A stretch of DNA of 64,000 nucleotides from the IMG/VR virus record IMGVR_UViG_3300033143_004212, positions 1 to 64,000 of that record. One strand, written 5' to 3'. This DNA is from a virus. Below the pieces are notes generated by a model that searched no databases, was not told the DNA's origin, and was given only the letters and a program-made list of their open reading frames with translations. The position numbers and the translations under genes were made by a program. Below, one piece after another: positions 41,832 through 52,555 of this stretch; position 1 is the stretch's first letter; the number at the start of each line of letters is the position of its first letter.

Positions 41832-44666
41832 ATGTTAGGAGATATAAATTACCTACTTGGACCTATTGAGTACGTTTTAGAAGTAACGAAACCAAATAAA
41901 GAACCAATAGTTGCGATCTCCAATGATTATGGAAAGGTATACTCACCTTCTATGAAAGCTATTAATGAATTTAGTTTTATGATTAATAAATTTTATGAAG
42001 ATGGCAGTATAAATGCATCTTATGAAGCAGTACAAGAAAAATATTTAATAAGTTTAAATCAACAAGAGTATTTCGTAATTACTGAAATTGAAGAAGATGA
42101 AATAGAAGGTATTAAAGCAGTTATATGTTATTCTCTTGAATACGAACTTGGACAAAAATTTGTACAAGCATATGAAGTTGTTTCCGCAAAATTATATAGT
42201 AATAATTCAGATTTTGATGGTGTTATGAATATGGTAAACAGTTTGGCTCCCTCTTGGACAGTAGGTACGATAGATGGAGAAATTCTTGAATCTTATAGAT
42301 CATTTGATGTGAGTAACGTAGATATTTATACTTTTATTACAAAAGATATTAGTGAAGCTTTTGGTTGTATCGCTCTTTTTAATACAGATGAAAAAACAAT
42401 AAGCTTTAAATTTTTAGAACATATAGGAGTAAACAACTCATTATTCTTATCAAGCGATAATTTAATTAAAACTTTAACGAGAACTAGAAAATTAGAAAAT
42501 ATAGCAACAAGAGTTTATGGTTTTGGTTCAGAAGATTTAACAATGAATACTGTTAATCCTAATGGATTAAGTTATATAGATAATTTTTCATATTTCAAGA
42601 ATAGAAATTGGATGTCTCAACGATTAATAGATGCATTAGACGCACATGATGCGATTGTAACTGCAAATATTCCAGAATTCCAAACAGTTCTTTCTGATTA
42701 TCAAGATGAATATGAAGATAAATTTGGTTCATCTATTTATAAAACTTTATTAGTAACAGATATTTCAGGAGCAAACATTACTTTTGATGATAACGCATCT
42801 GATGTAGATAATTATTACAATGGTTGGAAATTATTAATTGAATTACCAACTTCTGAGAATCAAAATTGTGCAGGTCAAACTGCAACGATTTTATCATATA
42901 ACGGAACAACAAAAATTGCAACACTAAGTTCTGCTTTTTCAGAGGTAAATCATACTTATGAAACTGTAGAAGTTACAGTAAAAACAATCCCTGCTAATCC
43001 AGAGGGAGAAGAAATATATGCAGAAGGTAGCTATTACATTTCTGAGAATATTGGTAATTATCAATATTTACAATTATCTTTAGTTAAACAAGGTAATTGG
43101 GAAGAAATTGAAAAAGCTTTAGTTGCTAGACATGCATCAATAACGCCAACACAAGATGATTTAGATGAACTAGCTGAAGCTAGAACTCATTTAGATTATT
43201 GGAATGGTCAAGTAGGAGTATGGCAAACTTTAGTAGATGCAAATGATGTAGTACTTGATGCAAAAACAACTAGATTAGAAGAACTTAATGTAATTATGGA
43301 TATAGAAACTAATTTAACTTTTGATGAATTGCAAGAATTAGATCCATATATTATTGAAACTACTTATACAAATTCTAATATTATAGATGAAGTAGATTTA
43401 TATGATGAAGTTGTAGAAATTTCTGATAGAGTTGGGTATCCTAGATATGAATTTTCATTAGATGCAGACGATCTTTTAAAAATGGTTGAATATCAACATA
43501 TTAGACATAGATTAAAAATTGCAGATATAATAAATATTAAAATATCTGAAACAGAAGAAATTGAAGTTAGAATAACTGGATATTCTCATGAATACGATGA
43601 GAATATAATAAATATAAGTTTTTCATCTGTAAATTCTATTTTTGATTCAAGTTATGAATTAGCAGAGTTATTGAAGAACAATACTAGTGCAGCATCATCA
43701 TTAAACGTAGAACGTTTTAAATTTAAAACTTATGTAAAAGAAGACCAAAATACAATTTTAACTTTCTTAGATAGTGCTTTAGATGCGGCTAAAAATGCGG
43801 TTATAGCAGGAAATAATCAAGAAGTATTGATAGATAGAACAGGTATTACATTACGAGAATATGATGCAATAACTGGTGGTTTTACAGATTCACAAATGAG
43901 ATTAATTAATAATACAATTGCAATAACAGATAATAATTGGAATACAGTTAAAACCGCAATAAGTCCTGACGGAGTATTTGCCGATGTATTAATTGGTAGA
44001 GCAATCCTTGGTGCCGAACTTCAAATTGAAGCGGCAGATGGAACTTTTGAGGTTGATGAAACTGGTACAACTCTTAAAAATATGTCGTTAACAGCGGTTA
44101 AAGATGAAGGATTAGGAACAGAAAGAAAAATAGTATTAAATGATACAGATGTGTTTAGAGTTTCTATTGGTGGAGTAGATAAATTATGGATAGATGTCTC
44201 TGGAGACATGAATATAGCAGGTAATATATTTATGAGTGCAAGTTCTAGAATTACTTGGACGAATGTCACAGATGCAGATTCTGAAGCAGTATCAGCATGG
44301 GACGATAATTATATGACTACTATTGGTCCTGATTATGTTTTTACTGGAAAAATTCAAGCCAATAAAATCACAGGTAATACTTTGACAGCATTAGATGAAA
44401 TAAATATAGGAGATGTATCTATGAGTACTAATGGTATATTAAGAATGCATTCTGCGGGTACTTGGTGGATAGGAATGCAAACTTATGAATCACCGGGACC
44501 ATCTTGAGAAATCGGATATCTTAGTTCTATAACAGATACGACAATATCTGAACTTAATAGAATTATGTTAGCAGCTAACATGGTGTATACAAGTAGTAAT
44601 TTATCAGTACTTGGGAATCTTTCAGTAAGCGGAACTGTAACAGGTGTTACTGCAGTATTTGGATAA
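41832..44666 (+). CDS. Tail-associated baseplate hub protein (Tal)
   Basis: 944 aa. The N-terminal 380 residues (YLLGPIEYVLEVTKPNKEPI, YGFGSEDLTMNTVNPNG) match gp27-like hub domains of prophage tail proteins; middle coiled coil, then a fibre-like beta region with VDKLWIDVSGDMNIAGNIF. UGA at 44505 is Trp 892, so the last 53 residues, ending SVSGTVTGVTAVFG, belong here. No peptidase motif is evident. Confidence 0.85.
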
Positions 44667-44699
44667 AATATAGATAAAATGAGAAGGAAGGAGTAAAAT

Positions 44700-45050
44700 A
44701 TGGCTAGACCTAGTGATTGGGCTTGGACAACAACAATCGCTTCTGGACAACCTTGTTATAGCACTTATAACTCTGGTGGGAAAGCATATATAGCAGTGAT
44801 AACAGCTGTAGAATGGAATGATTTTACTACTAGAATAAATGATTTTAGAGTTTATAAAGAACTTAGTACTTATTCTTTTACTACAGCATCATCAGGAGGA
44901 GCTTTTTATGCTTCGATAATTAATGAAGCTAGAACTGCTATTAATGACATGTCACCACCAACTTCAGTGCCAGGACCAGCATCTTCAGGAGGAATAGTTA
45001 CAGCTTATATATTAAATAGATTAAAGGATGCTTTAAATTCGATAACATAA
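44700..45050 (+). CDS. Small tail protein of unknown function (116 aa)
   Basis: AAGGAAGGAGTAAAAT precedes the ATG. Rich in Ser, Thr, Ala and aromatic residues; low charge. It follows Tal and is closed by a terminator. Perhaps a baseplate component. Confidence 0.65.
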   Translation: MARPSDWAWTTTIASGQPCYSTYNSGGKAYIAVITAVEWNDFTTRINDFRVYKELSTYSFTTASSGGAFYASIINEARTAINDMSPPTSVPGPASSGGIVTAYILNRLKDALNSIT

Positions 45051-45059
45051 TAAATATAG

Positions 45060-45083
45060 TCCTAGAATTTAATACTTCTAGGA
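45060..45083 (+). terminator. Terminator overlapping a promoter
   Basis: TCCTAGAA, loop, TTCTAGGA; the right arm abuts the -35 of the promoter at 45084. Confidence 0.65.
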
Positions 45084-45112
45084 TTGACTTATTTTTAAAA
45101 ATATGTTATACT
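45084..45112 (+). promoter_or_regulatory. Promoter of the fibre operon
   Basis: TTGACT (45084-45089), 17 nt, TATACT (45107-45112). No TACACCG box. Confidence 0.85.
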
Positions 45113-45158
45113 AAGATAAGAAGTAAAAAAGGATGTATTATGAATAAGGAGGAGCAAA

Positions 45159-45335
45159 ATGGTAGTTAAAATGACAAGAGAACAAATAGGAAATTTAATG
45201 AATTTATTAGATAGAGTTGGAATTAAAGGTTTTAAAGAAATACAAGCTATGACAGATATAGTTAAATCACTTCAAGAAGCTCAAGAAGAAGTTGTAAAGC
45301 CAGTTCAACCAATTAAAAAACCTGATAAGGAGTAA
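45159..45335 (+). CDS. Small helical protein (58 aa)
   Basis: AAGGAGGAGCAAA precedes the ATG. A helical, Glu/Lys-rich 58-residue protein with a Pro/Lys tail. First gene after the promoter. Next gene starts within its stop region. Function unknown. Confidence 0.65.
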   Translation: MVVKMTREQIGNLMNLLDRVGIKGFKEIQAMTDIVKSLQEAQEEVVKPVQPIKKPDKE

Positions 45336-45340
45336 TGTTT

Positions 45341-45679
45341 ATGATATGTAAAGATATAATTACATTTACTGCAGGAGATACTGTTTGGCTTGAAGTGGAA
45401 GTTAGAGATAGAGATGGGACATTAATGGATTTGTCAACGGCAACTCCAATTAATTTTGCTATACAAGTATTTGGAAGAATAGATGAAGATCCTGTAGTTA
45501 CAAAAGAGAAAGCAGATATGACAATATTATCTTTAGGTAATATTAGAATAGTTTTAGACCCCGTAGATACAGCTGATTTACATGGCAAATTTAAAGTAGA
45601 ATTAGAAGTGACAGATTCTGTAGGAGCAGTATCTACTGTATTGAGTCAAGAACTTATAATTGAAAGAACAATAATTTAA
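45341..45679 (+). CDS. Baseplate or fibre-base protein, Ig-like (112 aa)
   Basis: AAGGAG lies 8 nt before the ATG at 45341; an ATG at 45335 is too close to it. The protein is a beta sandwich (FTAGDTVWLEVEVRDRDGTLMDLS ... KFKVELEVTDSVGAVSTVLSQELII), resembling the N-terminal BppU-type domain that links fibres to the baseplate. A similar small fold recurs at 56487. Confidence 0.65.
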   Translation: MICKDIITFTAGDTVWLEVEVRDRDGTLMDLSTATPINFAIQVFGRIDEDPVVTKEKADMTILSLGNIRIVLDPVDTADLHGKFKVELEVTDSVGAVSTVLSQELIIERTII

Positions 45680-45692
45680 GGAGGAAATATTT

Positions 45693-46094
45693 ATGAGTAT
45701 GACTAATTATTTAGAAGATAAAATATTAGACCATATTTTTGGTGATACTGCTTATGTTGCTCCAACAACTTTATATATAGGAGTTTCTACAACTCATGTG
45801 ACTGAGCTTGGATTAGGGATTACAGAACCAACAGACGCAGTTTATGCAAGAATAGCAATAACAAATAATACTACTAATTTTTTAGATGCGGTATTAGGAG
45901 AAAAAAAGAATGCAACATTCCAAGAGTATGAAGTAGCAACAGAATCTTGAGGAGAGATTTTAGACTATTTTATTTCAGATGCTGCTTCAGGTGGAAATAT
46001 ACTTGTGTATGGACCTTTAAGTGTATCTAAAACGATAAGTATTAATGATCAATTAGTGCTACCAATAAATGGGTGGGTCTTAACATTAGATTAA
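45693..46094 (+). CDS. Tail-fibre accessory protein with UGA Trp (133 aa)
   Basis: AAGGAGG precedes the ATG. UGA at 45948 is Trp 86. The opening MTNYLEDKILDHIFGDTAYVAPTTLYIGVST is shared with many phage structural proteins of the LKLLDH-type family found next to fibres; the C-terminus has GGNILVYGPL and IPINGWVLTL-like strands. Structural role, assembly partner of the fibre. Confidence 0.75.
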
Positions 46095-46116
46095 AAGATT
46101 AGAGGTGTAAAAATAA

Positions 46117-46446
46117 ATGCCTACAATTATAAAAATTAAAACATCTGTTGAAACAATTCGTTTCGAGGACGTTTTTTTTTACGGTAATAGGACTGTAATT
46201 AAAACGTATGGACAATTTATATTAGAGATTATTACAAAATATCTCCAAATTGAAGGATTGATTCAATCAACAGAAACTATAAGTTTAGGAGCAATAAGCT
46301 CTATAAATAATATTACAGTTCTAACCTCAGAAGGCACTGTTGCTTTTGAATCATGAGTTCTTCTTACAATAGGAGATCATAATGAAGAAACACTTGGTGA
46401 TTTGGGAGATTTAGAATTGATAGATATGATACGTACAGTAAATTAA
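46117..46446 (+). CDS. Small protein with UGA Trp (109 aa)
   Basis: UGA at 46354 is Trp 80, and the gene ends at TAA 46444. Beta-rich N-terminal half, acidic C-terminus (GDHNEETLGDLGDLELIDM). GAGGTGTAAAAATAA precedes the ATG. Between fibre genes; function unknown. Confidence 0.65.
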
Positions 46447-46463
46447 TGAAAGGAGGAAATTAA

Positions 46464-49400
46464 ATGGTTATTTCAACGAATTATGGATTTGTTATTTATG
46501 ATTCAACAGTTGATACACTTGAATTATTTAAAGATTATATAGATGATATTGCTAGTAACTTTGAAACTATAGATGCAGTAATACCAGAAAAAATAGAAAT
46601 AGCAGATATTATGAGCGATTGGGTTGTTTCAGGATTATTACCTGCAGAGCATGGATCGTCTTTAACATCAAGTATATCTGCCGGTTATATCTATATTGAT
46701 GGAGTTCGTATATACAAAAATGGAACACCACATACTTATACTGCAAGTAAAGATACCTATGTAGATATAGATCCTACTGGAACATATGTATTTTCAGAGG
46801 TGCCATTAGATGACCCTGAACCTACATTAACAGAAGGTAATATGAGACTTGCCAAGGTAGTAACTGATGCAACAACAATCCCAACAGTTGTAGATATGAG
46901 AACTTTAGAATATAGTTTATCTAAAAATGATAAATTAAATCAAATAACATGGGACGATCCTAATCTTTGGATTGGAGCCGGTTCAGGAGGAGAATTATTC
47001 CTACAAGCAGGTGGCTCAACAAAACTTACAATGGGTGCTCATACAACAGTTTCTAATGGTTATTTTTATGTTAATGACAATATATATTTAAATACTGGAT
47101 CAGCTATCCTTAAAGGTAGAGATTCTGGTGCGGCAAGTGTAAATTTATTACAAATGGATGCTAGTGTTGATAAAGTTAAAGTAGGAACTACTTCTTATCC
47201 ATTAATGTTTAATTCAAGTGTTGAACCAATTTGGTATAATGGAACAACAGAAAAATCAATAATATTTGAAGCACCAAATGACGGAGAAGAATACGTTCGT
47301 AAAAATGAAGCTTGGGCAATCGTATCTGAGCATGCTATAAATGATATAACTGATATAGTTATTACAAGTGTAGCAGATAATGAAATACTTCAATATGATA
47401 ATGGTAGTGGAGATTGGATAAATCAAACTTTAGCCGAAGCAGGAATATCAGCAACAGGTCACAGTCATGTAGCGACAGATGTTACAGACTTCGATACTGA
47501 GGTATCAAATAATACGTCAGTTTCTGCAAATACTGACAAGATTTCATTTGATGCAACTGCATCAGCTAAAGTAGCTTGGTTAACAGTAACTCAAGCAGTA
47601 GACTTAGATACGATAGAAACTGATACAAGCTCAAATAATTCTCACAGAACTACGACTACTGGAAATCCTCATAGCCTTGAATTGGCAGATTTAGATGATG
47701 TCGACTCAACAGTTGGCTCACCTACTGATGGCAAAATTATGGTATATAGAACTGCCGGTGGAGACTGGATTCTAGAAGATAAACCTGCATCAGGTTCAAC
47801 ACCTTCATTAGATGAATTAACTGATGTTACAATTACTGGGACACCTGCAGATGATGAAGTTTTAGCATATAATACTGGTACGAACCAATGGATTAATCAG
47901 ACTGCGGCAGAAGCAGGACTAGCTATATCAGGACACAGTCATACAGCAACAGATGTTACAGATTTTGACACAGAGGTATCAAATAATACGTCAGTTTCTG
48001 CGAATACTAGCAAAATATCTTTCCCCGAAGCACCAAACGATGGAGAAGAATACGTTCGTAAGAATTTAGCTTGGGCAATTGCAACTGGTGGTGGAGCATC
48101 AGCTATAAATGATTTAACTGATGTTGTAATATCTGGAACACCTGCTGATAATGAAGTTTTAGCATACGATACTAGCAGTGGAGACTGGATAAATCAAACT
48201 CCTGGCGAAGCAGGATTGTCTGCATCAGGACATGGACATACAGCAAGTAATATTTCAGACTTCGATACTGAAGTTGGGAATCATACAGACGTTACAGATA
48301 ATACAACTCATAGTGGAACTACAACAGGAAATCCACATTCATTAGAATTAGCTGATTTAAGTAATGTAGTAATTACATCAGTAGGAGATAATGATATAAT
48401 CGGTTACGATTCAGGTGGGAACTTTATTAATCAAACAGCTTCTGAATTAGGATTATCTGTAACAGGTCATAGCCATGTAGCAATAGACGTTACAGATTTC
48501 GATACTGAAGTTGCGAATAATACTGCTGTTGCAGCTAACACTGATAAAATAAGTTTTGATGCAACTGCATCAGCTAAAGTAGCTTGGTTAACAGTAACAC
48601 AAGCGGTTGACCTTGATACTATGGAAAGTAATATAAGTACAAATAATGGGAAAGTTACGAATGCGGATCACACTGGAGAAGTAACTGGCTCAGGAGCTTT
48701 AACAATCGCAGATAATGTTGTTGATGAAGCTAATTTAAAATTAGAAACTGGACCAACAAACGACTATGTACTAACAGCTGATAGTACTAAGTCTGGTGGT
48801 ATGAAATGGGCAGCAGCTCCTGGTGGAGGCGGAGCTATAGGCGATTTATCAGATGTAACGATAAGTTCTATAGGAAACGATGAAATTTTAGTTTGGGAAA
48901 CAGATGAATTTGTTAATCAAACTTTTGCCGAAGCTGGAATAGGAACAGCAACAGATGTAGCTACTAACAGAGATGACGTTGATGCATTATTTAAAATAAA
49001 AGATGGAGTTACAACTGGTAGTGCTATTGCAATAACTACGGATGGAACATTTGATTACGTAGATGGTAGATGGATTATGTTTAAGGCAGATGCAAATATT
49101 ACTGCTCCCGCAACTATTGCCATAGACGGTGGGTCTGCATTGACTGCAAAGGATAAAGATGGGAATAATATTGATATCGTAATAAATATTACTTATCTAT
49201 GTCGATTTGTTGACGATACTACGGATTTTTTCGAGTTAGCCCCTAAAGAAACAATCTTAGCCGGGGGCTATCAAAAGACTTATGAGGCGAGTGGAACTGT
49301 TAATTCTGGAGATATGGTCGATATCGATTATATCAATGAAACAGCAACAGCAGTTTCTGAAAGAGAGCGTTTAGCTCTTATTTCTCAAAATCTATTGTCA

Positions 49401-50522
49401 GCAACTGACTATGATTATCCTGCTATTGCAAAATTAACAAGCACAACATTTTTATTTATAGGACAAGATGATGTAACTGGAGATTTAGATGCTTTTGTAT
49501 GTACTCATGATGGAGAAAGAGTTACTTCAACTGGTACTGTTCTTGAAGTATCTGGAGATAGTACAGCTTTCCCTAGAATTAAAGAAGTTACTTCTACAAC
49601 TTTCCTTGTAACTTTTATAAATTTAACTGGAACTGATTTTTTAAGTGCTATAATGCTTAGTGTAAGTGGAACTACAGTTACAAAAGGTACTGCTGTTTCA
49701 ATTGATACTTTTACTCTACATCCTAGTAATTATCATGAAAGTACAATACTAGAATCAACTAAAGCTTTAGTAACATACGCAGATAAAGATGATACAAATG
49801 CATTAAATTCTGTTGTTCTTACAATCTCTGGTTTAGCATTAACAGTTAATACAATATACACTCATTCTACTAATAGTTGTTTAGAAATGTCATTAGTAAC
49901 TCTAAGTTCTACTAGAGCTTTCTTAGCATCACCATATGATGCTAGTGGAGACGATATGTGGGGTTATATTATTGATGTATCTGGAACTGTTGTAACTTAT
50001 ACCGATGATGCACAAATTGATACTGATGATACTGGCGATTGTAGTGCAATTGCTCTTTCATCTACTTCTATAGCTTTACTTTATAGAAGTAATACTACAG
50101 ATGTTGTTTATTTTGTATTAGTTGGAATTACTACAGATACAATAGATACTGTTTCAACTTGGAATGATGTTTTTGAAGGAGATTTATCTCATGTTCATTT
50201 ATTATCTATGAGTTCAACAGAATTTATTGCACTAGCGGCAGATGATGTTTCCAATGTTTGTAAAGGTGTAAGATTTACGATTTCTGGTGATACTATTAAC
50301 TCTTATGGAGAAGTTGAAGAACTTAGTGAATATAGTGCTTTTAATACAGACTGGATTACTGGCTATATAAATGATACCGGTGCAACTCAACCGTTATTAG
50401 TAATTGGAGTAGAATCAGATAACTCTTCTTATAGTTCATTAGCTAGGTTAATTAAAAGAGGAGATGGAGTAGCTATTACTAGTGCTTCTGATGGAAATAA
50501 TACTGAAATAGTAGTATTCTAA
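46464..50522 (+). CDS. Receptor-binding tail fibre (1352 aa)
   Basis: AAGGAGGAAATTAA precedes the ATG. N-terminal virion-attachment part, then about five repeats of a 50-60 residue unit (DEVLxY ... GDWINQT, xAEAGL, GHSHxATDVTDFDTEV) near residues 290-830, and a C-terminal region near 960-1330 made of similar beta-sheet blocks (STxFLxxxxD ... AVxLxxSGxxVT) that suggest a beta propeller. Such repeats and propellers bind host carbohydrate. No UGA in its 1352 codons. Confidence 0.8.
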   Translation: MVISTNYGFVIYDSTVDTLELFKDYIDDIASNFETIDAVIPEKIEIADIMSDWVVSGLLPAEHGSSLTSSISAGYIYIDGVRIYKNGTPHTYTASKDTYVDIDPTGTYVFSEVPLDDPEPTLTEGNMRLAKVVTDATTIPTVVDMRTLEYSLSKNDKLNQITWDDPNLWIGAGSGGELFLQAGGSTKLTMGAHTTVSNGYFYVNDNIYLNTGSAILKGRDSGAASVNLLQMDASVDKVKVGTTSYPLMFNSSVEPIWYNGTTEKSIIFEAPNDGEEYVRKNEAWAIVSEHAINDITDIVITSVADNEILQYDNGSGDWINQTLAEAGISATGHSHVATDVTDFDTEVSNNTSVSANTDKISFDATASAKVAWLTVTQAVDLDTIETDTSSNNSHRTTTTGNPHSLELADLDDVDSTVGSPTDGKIMVYRTAGGDWILEDKPASGSTPSLDELTDVTITGTPADDEVLAYNTGTNQWINQTAAEAGLAISGHSHTATDVTDFDTEVSNNTSVSANTSKISFPEAPNDGEEYVRKNLAWAIATGGGASAINDLTDVVISGTPADNEVLAYDTSSGDWINQTPGEAGLSASGHGHTASNISDFDTEVGNHTDVTDNTTHSGTTTGNPHSLELADLSNVVITSVGDNDIIGYDSGGNFINQTASELGLSVTGHSHVAIDVTDFDTEVANNTAVAANTDKISFDATASAKVAWLTVTQAVDLDTMESNISTNNGKVTNADHTGEVTGSGALTIADNVVDEANLKLETGPTNDYVLTADSTKSGGMKWAAAPGGGGAIGDLSDVTISSIGNDEILVWETDEFVNQTFAEAGIGTATDVATNRDDVDALFKIKDGVTTGSAIAITTDGTFDYVDGRWIMFKADANITAPATIAIDGGSALTAKDKDGNNIDIVINITYLCRFVDDTTDFFELAPKETILAGGYQKTYEASGTVNSGDMVDIDYINETATAVSERERLALISQNLLSATDYDYPAIAKLTSTTFLFIGQDDVTGDLDAFVCTHDGERVTSTGTVLEVSGDSTAFPRIKEVTSTTFLVTFINLTGTDFLSAIMLSVSGTTVTKGTAVSIDTFTLHPSNYHESTILESTKALVTYADKDDTNALNSVVLTISGLALTVNTIYTHSTNSCLEMSLVTLSSTRAFLASPYDASGDDMWGYIIDVSGTVVTYTDDAQIDTDDTGDCSAIALSSTSIALLYRSNTTDVVYFVLVGITTDTIDTVSTWNDVFEGDLSHVHLLSMSSTEFIALAADDVSNVCKGVRFTISGDTINSYGEVEELSEYSAFNTDWITGYINDTGATQPLLVIGVESDNSSYSSLARLIKRGDGVAITSASDGNNTEIVVF

Positions 50523-50532
50523 TATATAAAAA

Positions 50533-50563
50533 AACACCCTTTAATTAGGGTGTTATTTTTTTT
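50533..50563. terminator. Bidirectional terminator between fibre and amidase genes
   Basis: AACACCCT, loop with TTAATT, AGGGTGTT with A run on the left and T run on the right; stops both convergent transcripts. Confidence 0.85.
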
Positions 50564-51392
50564 ATTCTTTTTTTAGAATGCCGTATAGATCAGATAGTAA
50601 AATACTTATTTCATTTGCTATTGCTAAGGAATCATTTATTTTTTTATCTTGTTTTTTAATTGTTTCTTCGTATTTTTTGATTTTTTTATCTTTTATATCT
50701 TCTTCATCATTTTCAAATAATGGCATATAATCAATTCCGAAGTATTTACAAATTCCAACTGCGTGCGCTAAAGCAATTTTTTCTCGGTAACCATCATCTA
50801 ATAATTTTTTTGCATCTTCTTTATTAGTCATAAATCCGCTTTCAGTAAGTATTGCAGGTGCATCTGTATTTTTTATTACATAAAATCTTGCATTCTTAAC
50901 TTTTCTATCAACCATTCCAGTCGCATCTATTAATTCTTTGTGAACTGTTTTTGCTAATCTAGGTCCTATTCTACTACCAGTAGAGTAATAAGTTTCAATT
51001 CCTGTAACAGTATTCCATCCACCCATTCCATAAGCATTCGCATGTATTGAAATAAAGATGTCTACTTTTGCATCGTTAGCAATTTTGACTCTAGATTTAA
51101 GAGGTAGATCTATACCTTCTTTATAAGTTCTTACTACTTTAAAACCTCGTTTTATTAATTTACGTTCTAATTTCTTTGCGACCGCGAGATTAAATTCATA
51201 TTCGTGCATGAATTTACCATTTTCCCATCTAGGCGTGCGTTTTCCCCGAGTTAATGGACCGTGACCTACATCTATTCCTACTGTAATATCTTTTGATGTT
51301 TCTAATATGATTCTTTGTGTTCGTACTGCGATATACTTTCTCATATTTATTGCAGTAGTATTTTTTATTCCTATTATAATATTTCTTTTCAT
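50562..51392 (-). CDS. N-acetylmuramoyl-L-alanine amidase (endolysin)
   Basis: 276 aa, Amidase_3 fold. GIDVGHGP (first zinc His), EYEFN (Glu), ISIHAN (second His) and LTESGFM (catalytic Glu) are all present, so it should be an active zinc amidase cutting the stem peptide from muramic acid. The C-terminal 60 residues are Lys/Glu-rich coiled coil, perhaps for wall binding. AAGGAGGATAGA precedes the ATG. It is transcribed opposite to the late genes and contains no UGA. Confidence 0.9.
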   Translation of the reverse strand: MKRNIIIGIKNTTAINMRKYIAVRTQRIILETSKDITVGIDVGHGPLTRGKRTPRWENGKFMHEYEFNLAVAKKLERKLIKRGFKVVRTYKEGIDLPLKSRVKIANDAKVDIFISIHANAYGMGGWNTVTGIETYYSTGSRIGPRLAKTVHKELIDATGMVDRKVKNARFYVIKNTDAPAILTESGFMTNKEDAKKLLDDGYREKIALAHAVGICKYFGIDYMPLFENDEEDIKDKKIKKYEETIKKQDKKINDSLAIANEISILLSDLYGILKKE

Positions 51393-51420
51393 TTCTATCC
51401 TCCTTATCCTATATATAATA

Positions 51421-51449
51421 ATTATAACATATTTTCTCCTATTTGTCAA
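51421..51449 (-). promoter_or_regulatory. Consensus promoter of the amidase gene
   Basis: Minus strand: TTGACA (51444-51449), 17 nt, TATAAT (51421-51426). No box. Confidence 0.88.
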
Positions 51450-51583
51450 ACCTCTTGGATAAAAGTTTTATAAGACTAAAAATAGATTACGATTTGGGCA
51501 GAATTATTTAATTACTTTTAATTACTTTAAATATTATTAGACATAAAGAGGTTATTTATGAATAGAGTAGAAAGGATGGTAAT

Positions 51584-51868
51584 ATGCTTAAAAAATTTTT
51601 AAAACTACAAACCTCTAAAAAACTTATTACAATAGTTGTATTGGTATGGGTATTGTCAATCATAATTGGATATATAGGAACATTCTTTGGAATTTCTTTT
51701 ATTGACATTATTCAAATTGTAAATTTAGATTTTTTAGTTATTTTAGGATTCTATTTTACAAAAGCAGGTTCAGAAAATATTGTTAAAATTACCAAAGATT
51801 TTACTATGAAGAAAAAAGAACCTGAATATGATGAACTCAATGAATATGACGAAGTGCCTTACAAATAA
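51584..51868 (+). CDS. Holin-like membrane protein (94 aa)
   Basis: Basic N-terminus, two membrane segments (about 15-37 and 43-60), short hydrophilic charged tail, as in small holins. AAAGGATGGTAAT precedes the ATG. Lies beside amidase genes. No UGA. Confidence 0.65.
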   Translation: MLKKFLKLQTSKKLITIVVLVWVLSIIIGYIGTFFGISFIDIIQIVNLDFLVILGFYFTKAGSENIVKITKDFTMKKKEPEYDELNEYDEVPYK

Positions 51869-51880
51869 GGAGGAGAAAGG

Positions 51881-52552
51881 ATGGGAGCTTGAGTAGAAAT
51901 AACTCTTGCAATTATTGCTTTAATTTCAAGCGTGAGTACGGCATTAATTAATAGGAGATATAGAAAAGTTAAGAAACAAGAAAAAAGAAATAAACTTATA
52001 AATCATCCTGTCCACAGTAGAATGAAAAGCTATAAAAGAAGATTTTTAATAGATTTTCAACTTAATAACAAAGGGAAGGAAGCAGTTCTTAGAGATTTAT
52101 TTGTAAAAAAATTTGAATTATGAACTGATGCATTATACGATTTAGCAAAAGAGATTGATGAATATATTAAAATTTATTCTGAAAATGATGATAAGAATTA
52201 TGAAACTATTAAAGAAAAAAATTTATTATGTTTTAATGAAACTTTAGAAAAATTTAATGCATATCACTATGGTCCTGAATACACGCCAGAAGAAAAAATA
52301 TTAATTGAGATTGTTATTGGAAAATTTAATATATGGCAAAGTCATCGTTCCAGATTTATCGAAGAACAAATTATGGATATTTGTAATAATTCGATGATGT
52401 ATCCAACATGTGAAAGAAAACAAATTGCAATTTTTGACATATACATGGCAGTTTTTGCAATGACTCTAAATGATGCAATGAAAACAGTAGAGTCAATTAA
52501 TGGTCAATTGGAAGGTAAATATTTCAGAGGTATAAAAATAAGTAAGGAGTAG
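51881..52552 (+). CDS. Membrane-anchored lysis-region protein, two UGA Trp (223 aa)
   Basis: UGA at 51890 (Trp 4) and 52121 (Trp 81). One N-terminal membrane segment (residues 5-22), a very basic stretch, then a long helical domain of about 180 aa. Without UGA read-through translation would stop after three codons, so lysis-region expression depends directly on UGA decoding. Function unknown. Confidence 0.7.
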
Positions 52553-52555
52553 AGA